This document shows, piece after piece, positions 7,177 through 9,542 of a stretch of 9,542 nt of DNA. The position numbers and the translations under genes were made by a program. The notes under the pieces were generated by a model that did no database searches, was not told the origin of the DNA, and saw only the letters and a program-made list of their open reading frames with translations. Origin of the DNA: UBA9676 sp036522155 (GTDB lineage: Bacteria; Actinomycetota; Actinomycetes; Streptosporangiales; Streptosporangiaceae); contig DATDGI010000128.1 of assembly GCA_036522155.1 (NCBI GenBank), forward strand, positions 1 through 9,542, given 5' to 3'. The stretch's first letter is position 1. Each line of letters starts with the position of its first letter.

Positions 7177-7228
7177 CCCCGGCGGCGGTCAGCTCCGGCC
7201 GGCCCGGTCCCGCAGCCAGGCCGATGGC

Positions 7229-7245
7229 GCCGCCGATCCGGCGGC
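7229..7245. terminator. GC-rich hairpin between convergent genes, candidate bidirectional terminator
   Basis: GCCGCCG (7229-7235), a 3-base loop, then CGGCGGC (7239-7245) make a perfect 7 bp stem. It lies in the 81 bp gap between the ends of two convergent genes, where a shared terminator is expected. No U-tract follows on either strand, which is common for actinomycete hairpin terminators but also means chance pairing in GC-rich DNA is possible. Confidence 0.45.
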
Positions 7246-7257
7246 CGGACCGGTTCG

Positions 7258-8241
7258 CTACCGCTCCGGGGGACCGGCGCGTGTGTCGGCGGCCCGCCCG
7301 CCGGGCTGGGCGGCCTGGCCGTTGGTACCGGCCCTGATCTCCGGCCCGGCCGTGACCGGTGCCGCGCGCTGGCCGTTGCGCCAGGGCTGGCTGCGGGCCA
7401 GCCAGTAGCCGCCGCCCGCCAGCGCCACCACGCACAGGATCCAGCCCAGCGCGGTTGTGCCGACCCCGACGTATTTCAGGCCGGATGCGAAGATCACGAA
7501 GGTGATGATCGGCCGGATGTAGCGGTCCGGCGCCCGCGACGACAGGAACGAGCCGATCAGCACGGCTGGGACGCTGCCCAGCACGATCGATGCCGTCACC
7601 CCGAACTCGACATGGCCGAAGATCAGCGCGCCCAGGGCGGCGGCGGCGGTCAGCGGAACCGCCTGGGTCAGGTCGGTCCCGACCAGCTGGCCGGCGCCCA
7701 GCAGCGGGTAGAGGAACAGCATCAGCACGATCATGAGTGAGCCAGACCCGACCGAGGTCATGCCGACGATCAGGCCACCAGTCATGCCGATCGCGATGGA
7801 AGGCAGCGGGCGGACCTTGATCTGCTCGATCGTGGCTGTGCGCTGGTGGCCGGACCGGAGGTCAAGCACGTAGCGCAGCACCATGGCGGCCGCGCCGACC
7901 AGCAGCGCCGCCCCGAGCGCGATCTCTACGTTGGTCTGCGCGGCCGACGTGCTGCCAAGCTGGCGCAGCAGGAAGGCGCCGAGGAATGCCATCGGCACCG
8001 ACCCGGTCACCATCCAGCCGACCAGGCGCAGGTTGACCGTGCCCTTGACGAGGTGGACGGCGGCCCCGACCGGCCGCATCAGCACGGCGGCCACGAGGTC
8101 GCTGGAGATGGCCGAGGACGGTTTCACCCCGAACAGCAAGATCAGCATCGGGGTCATCAGGGCGCCGCCCCCGGCTCCGGTCAGGCCGACGAGCAGGCCG
8201 ACGACCGCGCTGCCGAGGACGATGTACGGGTTGAGGTGCAT
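7258..8241 (-). CDS. TauE/SafE (TSUP) family membrane permease
   Basis: This predicted multi-pass membrane protein belongs to the TauE/SafE family, whose characterised members export sulfite, sulfoacetate or related organosulfur anions, or take up sulfur compounds. From ATG 8239-8241 it has 327 residues with two homologous halves, each starting with a Gly-rich signature: GLTGAGGGALMTPML...SSDL near residues 19-48 and GMTSVGSGSLMIVLM...GTDLTQA near 155-188. Eight or so hydrophobic helices are visible; a polar tail of about 45 residues ends the protein. The start is fixed by GGGAGGGAAGG at 8248-8258; the longer frame from 8280 would place this ribosome site inside the coding region. It lies 130 bp downstream of the EcsC-like gene but has an AT-rich promoter-like region of its own. 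No sulfur metabolism gene is adjacent, so the substrate is not determined. Confidence 0.93.
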   Translation of the reverse strand: MHLNPYIVLGSAVVGLLVGLTGAGGGALMTPMLILLFGVKPSSAISSDLVAAVLMRPVGAAVHLVKGTVNLRLVGWMVTGSVPMAFLGAFLLRQLGSTSAAQTNVEIALGAALLVGAAAMVLRYVLDLRSGHQRTATIEQIKVRPLPSIAIGMTGGLIVGMTSVGSGSLMIVLMLFLYPLLGAGQLVGTDLTQAVPLTAAAALGALIFGHVEFGVTASIVLGSVPAVLIGSFLSSRAPDRYIRPIITFVIFASGLKYVGVGTTALGWILCVVALAGGGYWLARSQPWRNGQRAAPVTAGPEIRAGTNGQAAQPGGRAADTRAGPPER

Positions 8242-8294
8242 CGCCGGCCTTCCCTCCCACCCGCCGCTGCCGGCGCGCACGGTCAGTCATTCCC

Positions 8295-8337
8295 TATTGT
8301 TCCACGTACAAATATCGGATAGGTGAGGTCTGCGCAA
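8295..8337 (-). promoter_or_regulatory. Candidate promoter and operator of the TauE/SafE gene
   Basis: This is the most AT-rich stretch in the right half of the window. On the minus strand TTGCGC (8337-8332) and TATTTG (8314-8309) are separated by 17 bases, a plausible though weak -35/-10 pair, about 70 bases before the ATG. Overlapping the -10 is an inverted repeat TTGT-N7-ACAA (8297-8311 on the plus strand) flanked by TA steps, as would suit a repressor site. Both calls rest on pattern only. Confidence 0.4.
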
Positions 8338-8371
8338 GGGTGGCTCAGCCCGCAGGCAGTTGCCGCCCCGG

Positions 8372-9151
8372 CTACTCCCCCGATCCGGCCTGGCGGCGCA
8401 GGTCGCTGCGGATGTCCTGGGCGAGCCGGCGGGTCTCCCGGCGGTTGAGCACGGCGCCGGCGGCCGCGCCGGTGAGCAGCGGCCCAAGTGAGAAGGCGCT
8501 CCGGCCCGCCCGGGCCGCGAGCCGCCGCCGCAGCCGCCGGGCCAGCGGGGAACCAGCGGCCAGGGCCAGCCCGCCGGGCACCATGAACACCCCCCGGCGA
8601 TGCGCCCAGGCGGCGACGTAGGCGGTCATCCGGTCAACCACGTTCCCGCTGGCGGGCAGGCCGTAGATCTCGTGCAGTTCGGCGACCAGCTTGACCTCGA
8701 TGCCGACCAGGGCCAGCGTCTCGGCCGCTATCTCCGCCGGGAAGGCGGGCGGGACCGGCAGCACCGCCCACGCGCCCACCGCCGCGCCGACCGCCGCCGA
8801 CGCCCGCGAGGCGCCCTCAACCAGCCGGTCCGCGATGTCCTCGGTGGCCATCCCGGGGAATTGAGCCTGCAGCGCCGCCCGGTCGCGCACACGCAGCCGG
8901 GGCGCCATGACCGCGACCTGGGCCGACAGCCAGCCGGTGCCGGCCCCGACGCCGCGCCGGGCCGCCCGCGCCCCACGGCCGGTCACCCGCGCGCCCGAGC
9001 GCGCCATCCGCCTCAGCGAGCCGGCCAGCCGGCGCCGGTCCGGGGGCCGTTCCGCCTCGCTGACCCGGGTCGCCAGTTCAGCCGCCTGTGCCGCCATCAC
9101 ATCGTCAGCGGCTACGGGCCGGCCACCGTTCTCACCGTGCATATCGGCCAT
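8372..9151 (-). CDS. EcsC-like protein of unknown function
   Basis: The 259-residue protein begins with an Ala/Arg-rich, highly charged region (about 1-75). A central region follows (about 120-195) with hydrophobic amphipathic stretches: SAAVGAAVGAWAVLPVPPAFPAEIAAETLALVGIEVKLVAELHEIYGLP. This layout, with Pro-rich turns before a helix ending in a charged E-x2-x-IYGLP segment, resembles the EcsC family, which is associated with membranes but has no established biochemical role in actinomycetes. A Gly/Ala-rich segment near 195-235 (VPGGLALAAG, LGPLLTGAAAGAVLN) may touch the membrane. The ATG at 9149-9151 has a G-rich AGGGGG about 6 bases upstream; a second in-frame ATG lies three codons later. 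It is divergent from the DUF1203 gene. The coding call is solid from length and codon bias; the family call is tentative. Confidence 0.75.
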   Translation of the reverse strand: MADMHGENGGRPVAADDVMAAQAAELATRVSEAERPPDRRRLAGSLRRMARSGARVTGRGARAARRGVGAGTGWLSAQVAVMAPRLRVRDRAALQAQFPGMATEDIADRLVEGASRASAAVGAAVGAWAVLPVPPAFPAEIAAETLALVGIEVKLVAELHEIYGLPASGNVVDRMTAYVAAWAHRRGVFMVPGGLALAAGSPLARRLRRRLAARAGRSAFSLGPLLTGAAAGAVLNRRETRRLAQDIRSDLRRQAGSGE

Positions 9152-9223
9152 GACAGCCCCCTACCCGCCAACGCCAGCAATCACCGCGGAAACGGCTGTC
9201 ACCGCCCCGCCGCCGGGGAGTTC

Positions 9224-9258
9224 CTGGCGCCCGTGCCCAGGCAGACTGTGGGCGCCAG
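9224..9258. repeat. Perfect 9 bp inverted repeat, 17-base spacer
   Basis: CTGGCGCCC (9224-9232) is the exact reverse complement of GGGCGCCAG (9250-9258). The spacer contains a smaller palindrome, TGCC-CA-GGCA (9234-9243). The right arm is also used by the next, overlapping stem, so the two structures exclude each other. Confidence 0.7.
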
Positions 9259-9285
9259 TGGTGGCCAGAGCAGCCACCAGCGCCC
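9250..9285. repeat. 13 bp stem with a 3-base bulge, overlapping the preceding inverted repeat
   Basis: GGGCGC (9250-9255) and TGGTGGC (9259-9265) pair with GCCACCA (9273-9279) and GCGCCC (9280-9285); CAG at 9256-9258 is bulged and the loop is 7 bases. The 9250-9258 segment cannot pair here and with 9224-9232 at once. Confidence 0.65.
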
Positions 9286-9314
9286 ATTGTCGCCCCGCCC
9301 GCCGGCCACCGGCG

Positions 9315-9345
9315 CCGCCCGTCGGCGGGATGCTGCGACGGGCGG
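9315..9345. repeat. Perfect 10 bp inverted repeat, 11-base spacer
   Basis: CCGCCCGTCG (9315-9324) is the exact reverse complement of CGACGGGCGG (9336-9345). It lies 56 bases before the DUF1203 start codon. It could be an operator or a leader hairpin; it is not followed by a T-run. Confidence 0.65.
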
Positions 9346-9401
9346 GACTACACGTCCGGTATGCGCCAGCATCGCGGGCGCCTGGCCCGCAGGCTGGAGG
9401 C

Positions 9402-9542
9402 ATGACCGACATCGAGTACGTGGGGATTGACCCCGGACGGCTGGACGCCCTGCGCGGCCAGGAGGCGGACGAGTTCGGGAACCCATGGCAGCGGCGGGCC
9501 GCCGCGGGCTGGGAACCGCTGCGCTGCTGCCTGCGCACGGCC
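9402..9542 (+). CDS. DUF1203-family protein (partial, 3' end off window)
   Basis: Only the first 47 codons are present; the frame is open to the right edge. The visible sequence MTDIEYVGIDPGRLDALRGQ followed by a Gly/Arg/Ala stretch and EPLRCCLRTA matches the start of DUF1203 proteins, where an I-D-P segment is followed by a P-x-R-C-x-L motif just before a PGE turn. The biochemical role of DUF1203 is not known. The ATG follows GGAGG (9396-9400) by only one base, which is too close for a normal ribosome site, so the true start may differ or initiation may be atypical; the next in-frame candidate is GTG 9420. The gene is divergent from the EcsC-like gene and its leader carries the inverted repeats described above. 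Confidence 0.65.
   Translation, partial: MTDIEYVGIDPGRLDALRGQEADEFGNPWQRRAAAGWEPLRCCLRTA

Larger units (their letters stand above)
9152..9401. other. Divergent intergenic region rich in inverted repeats
   Basis: This 250 bp region separates the EcsC-like and DUF1203 genes and contains three inverted repeats, listed separately. I see no convincing coding frame on either strand and no clear -35/-10 pair. The only AT-containing promoter-like stretch near the DUF1203 start is about 9346-9364. Confidence 0.5.

Noticed and set aside
8600..9430. Plus-strand open frame (276 codons) spanning the EcsC-like gene and the divergent region
   Set aside because: It is Arg/Pro/His-rich and overlaps both the EcsC-like gene and the DUF1203 start in a different frame.
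1..9542. tRNA, rRNA, insertion sequence, integrase or defence-system genes
   Set aside because: Reading both strands I saw no tRNA-like cloverleaf (including near serS), no transposase or integrase motifs and no nuclease or toxin-antitoxin signatures.

Overview
The window is very GC-rich throughout (roughly 70-75% by eye, strong G/C at third codon positions) and reads as chromosomal DNA of a high-GC actinomycete, probably of the Streptomyces/Streptosporangium type. Supporting signs are DUF4232-type lipoprotein architecture, a mycothiol-dependent maleylpyruvate isomerase-like (MDMPI/DinB) protein, frequent GTG starts and possible leaderless starts. The taxon is an inference; nothing in the window names the species.

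Layout. Positions 1-4216 hold a minus-strand run, in transcription order: a small membrane-anchored protein of unknown function (4216-3566), an EamA/DMT-family transporter (3528-2587), seryl-tRNA synthetase serS (2576-1341), a spacer containing about five degenerate 22-23 bp tandem repeats (1231-1342), and a secreted lipoprotein with a DUF4232-like C-terminal part that runs off the left edge (1156-1). The first three genes are tightly spaced (37 and 10 bp) and look like one transcription unit. A divergent region (4217-4404) separates them from a plus-strand group: apolipoprotein N-acyltransferase lnt (4405-6150), an MDMPI/DinB-like putative metalloenzyme (6215-6829) and a 99-residue unknown protein with a possible leaderless start (6877-7176). 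A convergent gap with a GC hairpin (7229-7245) follows. Then come two more minus-strand genes: a TauE/SafE-family permease (8241-7258) with its own AT-rich promoter region, and upstream of it an EcsC-like protein (9151-8372). The last gene, a DUF1203-family protein (from 9402), runs off the right edge. The divergent region between these last two genes (9152-9401) is rich in inverted repeats, including two mutually exclusive stems.

How the genes work together. The clear functions are housekeeping (serS, lnt) or transport (EamA, TauE/SafE). Lnt N-acylates lipoproteins, and the left-edge gene is a predicted lipoprotein, so the two are functionally compatible, but the sequence shows no specific link. 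There is no mobile element, CRISPR array, phage gene, RNA gene or recognisable defence system. I did not find a convincing new multi-gene system. The points most worth a second look are the intergenic tandem repeat, the competing hairpins at 9224-9285, the membrane protein with a duplicated Cys-containing C-terminus, and the small unknown protein at 6877-7176.
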